NCBI GenBank assembly: GCA_051880615.1 | Contig: JBJEOH010000059.1 | Span: forward strand, 1 to 64,000 | Reading direction: 5' to 3' | DNA: 64,000 nucleotides | Origin: UBA7067 sp051880615 | GTDB taxonomy: Bacteria; Bacillota; Clostridia; Oscillospirales; Acutalibacteraceae | Part shown: piece by piece, positions 42,955 to 50,780 of the stretch | Layout of the letters: each line of letters begins with the position of its first letter | Position numbering within the stretch: position 1 is the stretch's first letter | Made by a program: the position numbers and the translations under genes | The notes under the pieces: generated by a model | What the model saw: only the letters and a program-made list of their open reading frames with translations | Told to the model about the DNA's origin: nothing | The model's database searches: none

Positions 42955-42986
42955 AAAAACAAAAGCGGACAGAATACTCCGTCCGC
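42955..42986 (-). promoter_or_regulatory. Attenuator-like terminator in the infC leader (L20-leader position)
   Basis: On the minus strand GCGGAC (RNA order) pairs with GTCCGC (42981-42986 with 42965-42970) and is followed by TTTTGTTTTT. It lies about 40 nt upstream of infC and 115 nt downstream of the promoter, exactly where Firmicutes carry the bL20-responsive leader. Control by bL20 is inference from position. Confidence 0.7.
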
Positions 42987-43100
42987 AGCAATACACAGTC
43001 ATAATAATACAATAATATTAAAATGAGAAAAGTATTGACCCATAACAGACGGAACCGTATAGGTGAAAGCATTTCTGCCTTGCTTTATTGTTCGCAAAAT

Positions 43101-43129
43101 ATTATATCAAAAGTTTTGCGCGATGTCAA
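43101..43129 (-). promoter_or_regulatory. Sigma-A promoter of infC-rpmI-rplT
   Basis: Minus-strand consensus TTGACA (43124-43129) and TATAAT (43101-43106) are separated by exactly 17 nt. The transcript would have a leader of about 170 nt, long enough for attenuation. Confidence 0.88.
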
Positions 43130-43215
43130 CTATCTTTTTTGAAATATTTTTGTCAGTTTTTTTATTGTGAAAACATACAAATCGCATAAAAAAGCAATAT
43201 TCGTTTATTTAAAAT

Positions 43216-43241
43216 CGCCTGCCGGGATTAATCGGCAGACG
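43216..43241 (-). terminator. Terminator-like hairpin after the carboxyltransferase operon
   Basis: CGTCTGCCG and CGGCAGGCG pair (one G-T) on the minus strand and are followed by ATTTTAAAT, 26 nt past the stop of the 5S-like gene. Confidence 0.65.
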
Positions 43242-43266
43242 ATTATCAACTTACTTTTTATTGCAA

Positions 43267-44670
43267 TCAAACCGGATGAATCTGCTTTTCTTCGTCAAGG
43301 TTTGCTCTGTCAATACCAACCTGAGCGTCACGGCGCTTTTTGAAGAAATCAACAGCTACCTTCTGGAACATAGCATATGACAATACATCTTCCTCCTGCT
43401 GCATCCACTGTGCGCACTCAGCCTTGAGCGTTTCAAGCTCAGGTGCGAGTAAATCTGCTGGACGGCAGGTAACCGGCTTTTCGTCGCCGATAATCTTCTT
43501 TCTGAAGTCAGGGTCAACCGGAACAGGAGTTGTGCCGTATTTGCCTGCAACCAAATCCTTGAACTCATTAGTGCACATCTTGTAACGCTCGCCTGTGATA
43601 ACATTGAACACAGCCTGAGTGCCGACAATCTGTGAGGTCGGAGTAACAAGCGGAGGATAACCGGCGTCCTTTCTAACCCTCGGTACCTCTTCAAGCACCT
43701 GAGTGAACTGATCCTCCTTGCCTGCCTGCTTAAGCTGTGAGAGCAGGTTTGAGAGCATTCCGCCGGGAACCTGATACATAAGTGCATTTGTATCTGTTGC
43801 GAGCATTTTCGGATCTAACAGACCCGACGCAATATATTTTTCTCTGAGTCCCATAAAATAAGTTCTTATTTCGTTGAGAAGCTTAAGGTCAAGACCTGTG
43901 TCATAATCAGTGCCCTGAAGTGCAGCAACCATTGACTCTGTAGGAGCGTGTGATGTGCCGAGTGCAAGCGGTGAAATAGCAGTGTCGATAATATCGGCAC
44001 CTGCCTCAACACCCTTGAGCAGACACATAGACGCAAGACCCGATGTGTAATGAGTATGCAGATCAACAGGGAGATTTACAGCCTTCTTGATAGCCTTTAC
44101 AAGCTCAACAGTCTTATTCGGTGTAAGAAGAGCCGCCATATCCTTAATGCAGATTGAATCTGCACCTGCATCTGCAATCTTCTTAGCGTACTTTACATAG
44201 TAGTCGGTTGTAAATACCGGACCGGTTGTATATGAAATTGCAACCTGTGCGTGAGCGCCCTCTTTCTTTGCCGCCTTGATTGCTGTTTTCAGGTTTTTGA
44301 TGTCGTTGAGTGCATCAAATATTCTAATGATATCAATACCGTTCGCGCAGGATTTCTGAACAAAATACTCAAGAACATCGTCGGCATAGTGACGGTAGCC
44401 AAGCATATTCTGACCTCTGAAAAGCATTTGAAGCTTTGTGTTAGGGCAGTTCTTTCTGATTGTGCGAAGTCTTTCCCACGGATCCTCGTTGAGAAATCTG
44501 AGGCATGAGTCAAAAGTAGCTCCGCCCCAACATTCAAGGGAATGATAACCAACCTTATCGAGCATAGGCAATATCGGGAGCATATCCTCGGTTGACATTC
44601 TTGTTGCAATCAAAGACTGATGTGCGTCTCTAAGCGCGGTTTCGGTTACAAGGATTTTTTTCTTTGCCAT
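43267..44670 (-). CDS. Biotin-dependent carboxyltransferase 5S/OadA-like subunit
   Basis: The 467-aa protein is a pyruvate/oxaloacetate carboxyltransferase TIM barrel (DAHQSLIATRM, LFRGQNMLGYRHYADDV). The metal site is visible as HTHYTSG, with the carboxylated-lysine region CIKDMAAL, followed by the conserved C-terminal segment YPPLVTPTSQIVGTQAVFNV. It would move CO2 between biotin and pyruvate/oxaloacetate. It lacks a fused biotin domain, which is instead the separate gene just upstream. OadA of sodium-pumping decarboxylases has the same fold, but no membrane beta subunit gene is nearby, so a soluble transcarboxylase is a real alternative. Confidence 0.88.
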   Translation of the reverse strand: MAKKKILVTETALRDAHQSLIATRMSTEDMLPILPMLDKVGYHSLECWGGATFDSCLRFLNEDPWERLRTIRKNCPNTKLQMLFRGQNMLGYRHYADDVLEYFVQKSCANGIDIIRIFDALNDIKNLKTAIKAAKKEGAHAQVAISYTTGPVFTTDYYVKYAKKIADAGADSICIKDMAALLTPNKTVELVKAIKKAVNLPVDLHTHYTSGLASMCLLKGVEAGADIIDTAISPLALGTSHAPTESMVAALQGTDYDTGLDLKLLNEIRTYFMGLREKYIASGLLDPKMLATDTNALMYQVPGGMLSNLLSQLKQAGKEDQFTQVLEEVPRVRKDAGYPPLVTPTSQIVGTQAVFNVITGERYKMCTNEFKDLVAGKYGTTPVPVDPDFRKKIIGDEKPVTCRPADLLAPELETLKAECAQWMQQEEDVLSYAMFQKVAVDFFKKRRDAQVGIDRANLDEEKQIHPV

Positions 44671-44703
44671 TTTTGTCAGTCCTTTCTGATAAGCTTTTCT
44701 ATA

Positions 44704-45069
44704 TTACTGAATTGTAACAAGAACAGCTCCTGATGCAACGCTTTCGCCCTTTGATACAGAAACTGAGGTTATAGTACCTGACTTTGGAGCCATAATCTCA
44801 TTCTCCATCTTCATAGCCTCAAGAACAACAACAACATCGCCCTCGTTTACCTTCTGACCGGCTGATACATTAACCGAAACAATAGTGCCGGGCATTGGTG
44901 CCTTTAACGGCTCGCCTGCGCCTGCCGGTGCAGGTGCCGGAGCTGCCGCAGGTGCTGCTGCCGGTGCGGGTGACGGAGCTGCCGCCGGAGCCGGGGAAGC
45001 TGCGCCGCCAAGCTCTTCAACCTGAACATCGTATGCTGTACCGTTTACAGTAATTCTCAAATTTTTCAT
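44704..45069 (-). CDS. Biotin carboxyl carrier protein (1.3S-like)
   Basis: The 121-aa protein has a short N-terminal beta segment (MKNLRITVNGTAYDVQVEEL), an Ala/Pro-rich linker (about 27-50) and a C-terminal biotinyl domain with the acceptor lysine in VVLEAMKMENEIMAPKSG. It shuttles carboxy-biotin between the two neighbouring transferase subunits. The ATG at 45069 has AAAGGA upstream. It lies 34 nt upstream of the 5S-like gene and 49 nt downstream of the 12S-like gene. Confidence 0.94.
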   Translation of the reverse strand: MKNLRITVNGTAYDVQVEELGGAASPAPAAAPSPAPAAAPAAAPAPAPAGAGEPLKAPMPGTIVSVNVSAGQKVNEGDVVVVLEAMKMENEIMAPKSGTITSVSVSKGESVASGAVLVTIQ

Positions 45070-45117
45070 GATTATCATTCCTTTATCAAAAATTTCTTAT
45101 TATATAACAGTATGAAA

Positions 45118-46443
45118 TTAAATTGTGCTGTGCTTCTTTGGAAGAGTCGAAACTCTCTTTCCTGCAAGCATATCAAGGGCAGCAAACAGCTTTGCTCTTG
45201 TGTCCTCAGGGTTGATTACATCCTCAACATAGCCCTTGGCTGCCGCAGCAAAAGCACTGCACTCTGTTGCCTTGAATTCATCAACAACAGCCTGCTGCTC
45301 AGATACCGGAACAGCCATCTTGTCTGCCCAGAGGATGTTTGCTCCCGTAACAGGCGGAAGCGGAGCGATGCTTGCATCAGCCCAAGCAAATGTAATATCA
45401 GCATTTGCACCTGTGCCTGCAAGTGCCACATAGAACGGACCGTAAGCCTCGCCTGTAATAACAGTCGCCTTAACGGTTGTAGCCTGTGCATAAACAGCCG
45501 CAAGCTTTGACGCTGATTTTAGGGACTTGAAGCCCTTGCTGTCTGCAAATGTAACAACAGGAATTGCAAAGCTGTCGCAGAAGGTAACAAAATCTGCAAT
45601 CTTCTTGCAGTCCTTACAATCAAGCTCTTCACCGTTTGTTGAAACCACAGCTGCTGTGCTGCCGTAAATTCTTGCAAAGCCGACCTTTGCGTTTTTACCG
45701 CTTTCTGCTTTTATCTCAAAGAAAGTGCCTGCGTCAACTGTGAGCTTTATAGCATCTGTGCCGGTTGCAGCTTCAGCATCAACGCCGTCGGCAATAGGAG
45801 CCATACACAGGTTATTTGACGGAAGATAAGTAATAAGCTCTCGTGTTTTTGCGATAGCATCGGGTTCGTCGTCAGCTACAACATCAACAAGTCCGCACTC
45901 GCTTACAGTTTCATATTCTCCGCCGTTTCCGTTTGTTTCAACAGTGAATTTTGCATCTTTACTCATTATTATAATATCGGCATTAGCAGCATTAAGAGCG
46001 CCTGCACCGAAACAGTTGCCGAGAATTACAGAAATCTGCGGAACAACGCCTGACAGGTTGCTGATGCTGTTTAGGATTTTACCGTAACCGCCGAGCATAT
46101 CAACACCCTCAGTAAGTCTTGCACCGTTTGAGTCGTAAAGGCCGATTACAGGGCTGCCCGTTTTAACTGCCAAATCATAAATTTTTTCAAGCTTTGACGC
46201 CTGTGCCTTTGACATAGCGCCGCTTGCGAAATCGCTGTTCTGTGCAAAAGCATAAGCAGGACAGCCGTTCACTGCGCCGTAGCCTGCAACAACCTCTGCA
46301 TAGGAATCGCTGCTCTTTACAAACGCGTCAATTTCAGTGAATATTCCATCGTCAAAAAGAGCGGTAAGTCTTTTATAGGCAACAGAGCCTGCAATCTCCT
46401 GCTTAGCCTGAGAGATTACCTCTTTTTTATTGAGTGTACTCAT
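45118..46443 (-). CDS. Acyl-CoA carboxyltransferase 12S/MmdA-like subunit
   Basis: The 441-aa protein is a crotonase-fold carboxyltransferase with N- and C-halves (oxyanion-hole regions MLGGYGKILNSISNLSG and ILGNCFGAGALNAANADIII; later VITGEAYGPFYVALAGTGAN). Such subunits transfer CO2 between biotin and acyl-CoA, for example methylmalonyl-CoA or malonyl-CoA. It is about 70 residues shorter than typical MmdA/PccB, mostly at the N-terminus. It heads the operon, with a promoter at 46492-46520. The acyl-CoA cannot be determined from sequence. Confidence 0.88.
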   Translation of the reverse strand: MSTLNKKEVISQAKQEIAGSVAYKRLTALFDDGIFTEIDAFVKSSDSYAEVVAGYGAVNGCPAYAFAQNSDFASGAMSKAQASKLEKIYDLAVKTGSPVIGLYDSNGARLTEGVDMLGGYGKILNSISNLSGVVPQISVILGNCFGAGALNAANADIIIMSKDAKFTVETNGNGGEYETVSECGLVDVVADDEPDAIAKTRELITYLPSNNLCMAPIADGVDAEAATGTDAIKLTVDAGTFFEIKAESGKNAKVGFARIYGSTAAVVSTNGEELDCKDCKKIADFVTFCDSFAIPVVTFADSKGFKSLKSASKLAAVYAQATTVKATVITGEAYGPFYVALAGTGANADITFAWADASIAPLPPVTGANILWADKMAVPVSEQQAVVDEFKATECSAFAAAAKGYVEDVINPEDTRAKLFAALDMLAGKRVSTLPKKHSTI

Positions 46444-46491
46444 CCTTATTCCTCCGTTTCATACTGCTGAATATAAAAATTATACAAATTT

Positions 46492-46520
46492 ATTATAAGA
46501 TAAAGCGGCGAAAACTACAA
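46492..46520 (-). promoter_or_regulatory. Promoter of the carboxyltransferase operon
   Basis: Minus-strand TTGTAG (46515-46520) and TATAAT (46492-46497) are spaced by 17 nt, about 50 nt upstream of the ATG at 46443; AGGAATAAGG-type ribosome binding sequence precedes the start. Confidence 0.6.
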
Positions 46521-46523
46521 GTG

Positions 46524-46931
46524 TTAATGGTTCTTAGAGCAATTTTCGCACTTTTTAAACAATACTTTAATATCAAGCGTCAATTTATTGTTTATTTCTT
46601 CAAATCTGAAACTCTTTAAAAGAGGTTTGTAAGCCAAAGAGTCATAGCTTAAGGTTGACATAAGCCTGTTATACGCATAATTGCCTGCTGCTCTGACAAG
46701 ATATTCGGCAATTTCCATATCCTCTGCAGTTGGATTTTCGGGGTCTTTGCAGGAGATTATGCAAAAATCAGCAAGCCTTAATTCCGAGCCGACAGGGTCT
46801 AAGGCGGCGTAGCCTAAAAGAGAACCGTTTTCTACCGCTGTCAGCACATCGGGTTTATCGCCTGTTGTCCGTACTCTGCCGAGTATCTCGTTCTTCAGCT
46901 TTTCATCTTCAGTTGGTTTTACACAAAGCAT
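46524..46931 (-). CDS. Small GNAT-like protein, unknown function
   Basis: The 135-aa protein reads like a degenerate N-acetyltransferase fold: central strand GSLLGYAALDPVGSELRLADFCI, helix AEDMEIAEYLVRAAGNYAYNRL and C-terminal YKPLLKSFRFEEINNKL, where GNAT proteins often have a GFEE motif. It ends in a Cys-rich KKCENCSKNH, perhaps metal-binding. The ATG at 46931 lies 13 nt past the alaS stop with GGTGG before it, so it is probably co-transcribed with alaS. The family call is tentative. Confidence 0.65.
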   Translation of the reverse strand: MLCVKPTEDEKLKNEILGRVRTTGDKPDVLTAVENGSLLGYAALDPVGSELRLADFCIISCKDPENPTAEDMEIAEYLVRAAGNYAYNRLMSTLSYDSLAYKPLLKSFRFEEINNKLTLDIKVLFKKCENCSKNH

Positions 46932-46943
46932 TTTTACCACCAC

Positions 46944-49580
46944 TTATTCGTGAACAAGACTTGACACAATGTCGTTTACAGCCATAATTGCTTCGTCAAT
47001 CTTGGTAATGTCCTTAGCGCCTGCCATTGCGATGTCAGGCTTGCCGCCGCCGTTACCGCCTGCAATCTTGGCAACCTCTTTTACAATCTTACCGGCATTT
47101 GCTCCGTGAAGCTCTCGTGCCTCTTTGCCGCAGCTGCAGGCAAAGGTAGCCTTGCCGTCCTTCATTCCTGCGAGGACAACAACACACTTCGGAGTCTTGT
47201 CTATAGCATTATGGCACATTGCTCTGAGCATATCTGCACCAACATTATTAAACGCGGCTGAAACAACCTTGACGCCTTTAACCTTGTATGCATTATCAAA
47301 GAGCATACCCATACGCATTGACGCCATGGTGTCATTGAGTCTTTCAATTTCCTTTGCCATTTCTTTATTGTCTGATACAAGCTGCTCACAGCCTCTTGCA
47401 AGCTCTGACGGATTATTGATTTTCGCAGCATCTACAGCTCTGAGGATAAGATTCTTGTAGGTGTTAATTGTTTTCAAAACGCCGTGACCTGTAACAGCTT
47501 CAATTCTTCTGACACCCGATGCAACAGAGGATTCGCTGAGGATTTTGAACAAACCGAGCTTAGAAGTGTTATCCTCGTGTGTACCGCCGCAGAATTCAAC
47601 CGAGAAGTCACCTGCTTTTACTACTCTTACGATATCACCGTATTTTTCACCGAACAAAGCCATAGCGCCGAGCTTCTGAGCTTCCTCAATAGGCATTTCC
47701 TGTGTAACAACCTGCTCTGCCTTAAATATTTCCTCGTTAACCAAATTCTCAACCTTTGCGATTTCCTCCGGTGTCATAGCGGAAAAATGAGTGAAGTCAA
47801 AGCGTATTCTGTCATCATTTACAAGCTGACCTGCCTGCTGAACATGAGTACCGAGCACCTGACGGAGAGCCGCCTGAAGAAGGTGAGCACCCGTGTGGTT
47901 TCTCATTGTATCATTTCGCTTTTCAATATCAATCGCAGCGCTGACTGTATCACCCACCGAGAGCATACCGCTTGTAAGCGTTACTGTATGCATAAACACA
48001 CCGTCGTGATTTTTTGCAACTGCATTAACCGTTGCGCTTGTATTGTCGGTAGTAATAGTACCCGTATCAGCAGCCTGTCCGCCGCTTTCTGCGTAGAACG
48101 GAGTTTTATTAAGAATCAGGATAGCCTGCTCATCCTGATATACGGCGTCTACTCTCTTTCCGTCCTTGATAAGAGCAACAATCTCAGCTTGTGCAGTGTA
48201 ATCGGTATAGCCTACAAATTCGGTTTTCTCCACTCCGCTCAAATCAGTGCTTTCACTAAGCCAAGCCTCTGCACCTGCTTTTTCTCTTGCATTCTTGGAA
48301 TTTCTCTTCTGCTCCTCCAAAAGCTCGTTATATCTCTTTTCATCAACAGAAATTCCACGCTCAGCAAGAATTTCCTTAGTAAGGTCAATAGGGAATCCAT
48401 AGGTATCGCTGAGCTTGAAGGCTCTTTCACCTGAGAACACCTCGTTGTCCTCTTTCTCAATGAAGTCATTGAGAATGGCAAAGCCCTGTTCAACTGTTTT
48501 GTTGAAGTTTTCCTCCTCAACTCTGATAAGGCGTTCTATAAAGTCCTTTTTCTCCAGAAGCTCAGGATATGCAGTTTTATTCTCCTCAATTACTGTCGAG
48601 CAAACCTTATACAGGAACGGCTCAGTTACGCCTAACATTCTTCCGTGACGGGACGCCCTTCTCAGAAGTCTTCTCAAGACATAGCCTCTGCCCTCGTTGC
48701 TTGGCATAACACCGTCGCCAATCATAAAGGTTGTGCTTCTTATGTGGTCTGTGATAACGCGCAGCGAAATATCGCGCTTTTCGTCCTCTCCGTAATTAAC
48801 TCCCGTAAGCTCGCTGATTTTCTTCATAATGTTTTGAACGGTATCAACAAGGAAAAGATTATCAACGCCCTGCATTACACAAGCAAGTCTTTCAAGTCCC
48901 ATACCTGTATCGATATTCGGGTGGTCAAGCGGTGCATAATTGCCGTTGCCGTCACTGTCAAACTGAGTGAACACAAGGTTCCATACCTCAACATATCTGT
49001 CGCAGTCACAGCCTACAGCGCAGCCCGGCTTGCCGCAGCCTTTTTCGGGGCCTCTATCAAAATAAATCTCAGAACACGGACCGCACGGACCTGTGCCGTG
49101 CTCCCAGAAGTTGTCCTCCTTGCCGAGTCTTACCATATGGTCAGGTGAAACACCGACCTCTTTTGTCCATATATCAAAAGCTTGATCGTCGTTTTCGTAA
49201 ATTGAAACATAAAGCTTTTCCTCGGGTATTTCAAGCACCTTTGTGAAGAATTCCCACGCCCAAGCAGTAGCCTCGTGCTTGAAGTAATCACCGAATGAGA
49301 AGTTTCCGAGCATTTCAAAAAATGTGCCGTGACGAGCCGTAATACCAACTCTTTCAATATCAGGCGTTCTGATACATTTCTGGCAGGTTGTTACCCTCTT
49401 TCTCGGCGGAGTAATTTCACCCGTGAAATACTTTTTCATCGGCGCCATACCTGAATTGATAAGCAAAAGGCTCTTGTCGTTTTTAGGAATCAAAGAAAAG
49501 CTCGGCAAGCGCAGATGACCCTTGCTTTCAAAAAATGAAAGATACTTTTCTCTTAACTCGTTAAGTCCTGTCCACTGCAT
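46944..49580 (-). CDS. alaS: Alanyl-tRNA synthetase
   Basis: AlaRS charges tRNA-Ala and clears mischarged Ser and Gly. The 878-aa protein has the class II core (SFFESKGHLRLPSFSLIPKND, motif 1-2 region CQKCIRTPDIERVG), the editing domain zinc ligands HTGAHLLQAAL and CGGTHEDNT, and the C-terminal oligomerisation domain with GGNGGGKPDIAMAG. The ATG at 49580 has AAGGAGA 8 nt upstream. The gene is regulated by a T-box leader directly upstream that carries an alanine GCC specifier. Confidence 0.98.
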   Translation of the reverse strand: MQWTGLNELREKYLSFFESKGHLRLPSFSLIPKNDKSLLLINSGMAPMKKYFTGEITPPRKRVTTCQKCIRTPDIERVGITARHGTFFEMLGNFSFGDYFKHEATAWAWEFFTKVLEIPEEKLYVSIYENDDQAFDIWTKEVGVSPDHMVRLGKEDNFWEHGTGPCGPCSEIYFDRGPEKGCGKPGCAVGCDCDRYVEVWNLVFTQFDSDGNGNYAPLDHPNIDTGMGLERLACVMQGVDNLFLVDTVQNIMKKISELTGVNYGEDEKRDISLRVITDHIRSTTFMIGDGVMPSNEGRGYVLRRLLRRASRHGRMLGVTEPFLYKVCSTVIEENKTAYPELLEKKDFIERLIRVEEENFNKTVEQGFAILNDFIEKEDNEVFSGERAFKLSDTYGFPIDLTKEILAERGISVDEKRYNELLEEQKRNSKNAREKAGAEAWLSESTDLSGVEKTEFVGYTDYTAQAEIVALIKDGKRVDAVYQDEQAILILNKTPFYAESGGQAADTGTITTDNTSATVNAVAKNHDGVFMHTVTLTSGMLSVGDTVSAAIDIEKRNDTMRNHTGAHLLQAALRQVLGTHVQQAGQLVNDDRIRFDFTHFSAMTPEEIAKVENLVNEEIFKAEQVVTQEMPIEEAQKLGAMALFGEKYGDIVRVVKAGDFSVEFCGGTHEDNTSKLGLFKILSESSVASGVRRIEAVTGHGVLKTINTYKNLILRAVDAAKINNPSELARGCEQLVSDNKEMAKEIERLNDTMASMRMGMLFDNAYKVKGVKVVSAAFNNVGADMLRAMCHNAIDKTPKCVVVLAGMKDGKATFACSCGKEARELHGANAGKIVKEVAKIAGGNGGGKPDIAMAGAKDITKIDEAIMAVNDIVSSLVHE

Positions 49581-49612
49581 TACAAAAATCTCCTTAAACA
49601 AAATTATCTACG

Positions 49613-49857
49613 AAACAAAAAACTCCTGCCCCAAATATGGGGCAAGAGTAAAATCCTGCGGTACCACCCAAATTGCACAACGCATAATATTGTGCCGCTT
49701 TAGTATCGTTAACGCCGATATACGCACAGCTCATCGCCGCAGACTCGGGGGTGGCTCATACCGTTTTGCAGAAAAGCCTTTCAGCCGAGGGCTTTCTCTC
49801 TATGCAGCAAAGAATCGGTAATTTGTCCCGTCACAGCCGTTGTTTCGTATTCATACT
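49613..49857 (-). promoter_or_regulatory. T-box riboswitch upstream of alaS (Ala, GCC specifier)
   Basis: On the minus strand the T-box core GGGTGGTACCGC lies at 49658-49669. It is followed by a terminator hairpin CTCTTGCCCC/GGGGCAGGAG (49648-49639 with 49632-49623) and TTTTTTG. Upstream is a stem I with the AGAGAG-type bulge region, and TATGAGCCACC carries the codon GCC at 49753-49755 in the position expected for the specifier. Uncharged tRNA-Ala would stabilise the antiterminator and let alaS be transcribed. The leader occupies nearly all of the 404-nt gap before alaS. Confidence 0.95.
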
Positions 49858-49863
49858 GAGTTA

Positions 49864-49892
49864 ATTATACAGTTTTCGCGCAAGTGTGTCAA
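49864..49892 (-). promoter_or_regulatory. Sigma-A promoter of the alaS T-box transcript
   Basis: Minus-strand TTGACA (49887-49892) and TATAAT (49864-49869) with 17-nt spacing, just above the T-box leader. Confidence 0.88.
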
Positions 49893-49935
49893 TATTTTGA
49901 AATGAAAAAATCATGATTTGTCGATGATTTTTGTG

Positions 49936-49964
49936 TTGACAAATCTAATGCAATGTGATATCAT
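49936..49964 (+). promoter_or_regulatory. Promoter of tRNA-Val
   Basis: TTGACA (49936-49941) and TATCAT (49959-49964) with a 17-nt spacer, 20 nt before the tRNA 5' end. It diverges from the alaS promoter 44 nt away. Confidence 0.8.
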
Positions 49965-49984
49965 ACTAACCGTTGAAAACATAT

Positions 49985-50060
49985 GGGAGCATAGCTCAGC
50001 TGGGAGAGCATCTGCCTTACAAGCAGAGGGTCATAGGTTCGAGCCCTATTGTTCCCACCA
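49985..50060 (+). tRNA. tRNA-Val (anticodon TAC)
   Basis: A full cloverleaf is visible: acceptor GGGAGCA/TGTTCCC, D arm with AGCTCAGCTGGGAGAGC, anticodon arm CTGCC-TTACAAG-GCAG-like with anticodon TAC, T arm with GGTTCGAGCC, and an encoded ACCA 3' end (50057-50060). It has its own promoter and is followed by a terminator. A broken toxin-antitoxin pair lies about 130 nt downstream. Confidence 0.97.
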
Positions 50061-50062
50061 CA

Positions 50063-50098
50063 AACACGCTTTTGTCTTACGGCAGAGGCGTGTTTTTA
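50063..50098 (+). terminator. Terminator of tRNA-Val
   Basis: AACACGC (50063-50069) pairs with GCGTGTT (50088-50094) and is followed by TTTATATTTTTTT. Confidence 0.8.
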
Positions 50099-50193
50099 TA
50101 TTTTTTTGAAAAATCGCATATAATATTGTAAAGCATTTGCTTGATATTTGCTTTACATTGTGCAACACTAAAATAAATGAAAGGGTGATTTTA

Positions 50194-50465
50194 ATGGCTC
50201 AAGCTATGGTAAACTTTCGTATGGACGCCGATTTAAAGGCAAGCATGGAAAAGGTCTGCAAGAAAATAGGTATGAGCAGACTACGGCTTTCACAATCTTT
50301 GCAACTCAAGTAAGCAGGGAAAAAAGAATACCGTTTGAGATTTCTGCCGATCCGTTTTACAGCAAAGAGAATACAGAGACTCTTATAACTTCAGCCAAAC
50401 AACTTGACAGTGGAAAAGTTATAACAAAAACATTCGATGACTTAGGAGCTTTAATCAATGAGTAA
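50194..50465 (+). pseudogene. RelB/DinJ family antitoxin, frameshifted
   Basis: The frame opens MAQAMVNFRMDADLKASMEKVCKKIGMS, a clear RelB/DinJ antitoxin N-terminus, then stops at 50313. From 50280 the next frame continues the same family: TTAFTIFATQVSREKRIPFE and on to FDDLGALINE, stopping at 50463-50465. Between AGC (50275-50277) and ACT (50280) there are two bases, AG, where the family has a Met codon ATG; one missing T restores the full 90-aa protein. The end overlaps the toxin start by 8 nt, as in an intact module. AAGGGTGA precedes the ATG. Confidence 0.9.
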
Positions 50466-50721
50466 ATTGATATTTTCAGAACAGGCATGGGATAACTTCA
50501 CCTGCTGGCAGGATCAAGTCAAGAAAACACTTAAGCGTATTTTCAAGCTGTTGCAAGACATAGATCGCAACGGAAATAACGGTATCGGCAAACCTGAACC
50601 ACTCAAAAATAAACTCAGCGGTTATTGGAGCAGAAGAATTGACGAAGTCAATCGAATTGTTTATAAAATTTCGAACGGTGAAATCGAAATCATCCAGTGA
50701 AAAGGTCATTATGATGATTGA
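50458..50721 (+). pseudogene. YoeB/Txe family toxin, cut short by a stop codon
   Basis: The 80-aa open part (50458-50700) has the YoeB mRNA-interferase core: LIFSEQAWDNFTCWQ, GIGKPEPLKNKLSGYWSRRIDEVNRIVYKI. It stops at TGA (50698-50700) right after EIIQ. The same frame then reads KGHYDD and stops at 50719-50721, giving the usual YoeB C-terminus if the TGA were TGC (Cys). That tail carries the His-Tyr pair needed for RNA cutting, so the toxin is probably dead. Loss of the antitoxin next door makes a dead toxin expected. Inactivity is inferred. Confidence 0.87.
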
Positions 50722-50734
50722 TTACCAAAAAACA

Positions 50735-50780
50735 GAGCCTCGTTTCAGTGTGTGAAGCGAGGCTTTATTTTTATTTTATC
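50735..50780. terminator. Bidirectional terminator between the toxin remnant and nrdR
   Basis: AGCCTCG (50736-50742) pairs with CGAGGCT (50758-50764), with inner TTCA/TGAA pairing. The plus strand continues TTTATTTTTATTTT and the minus strand CTGTTTTTTGG, so both converging transcripts could end here. Confidence 0.85.

Noticed and set aside
43356..43787. 143-codon minus-strand frame within the 5S-like gene
   Set aside because: Out of frame with a highly supported TIM-barrel protein and Arg/Ser/Leu-rich; no sign of real coding.
47484..48434. 316-codon plus-strand frame opposite alaS
   Set aside because: Long but wholly antisense to the well-supported alaS gene, without a plausible start site or known motifs.
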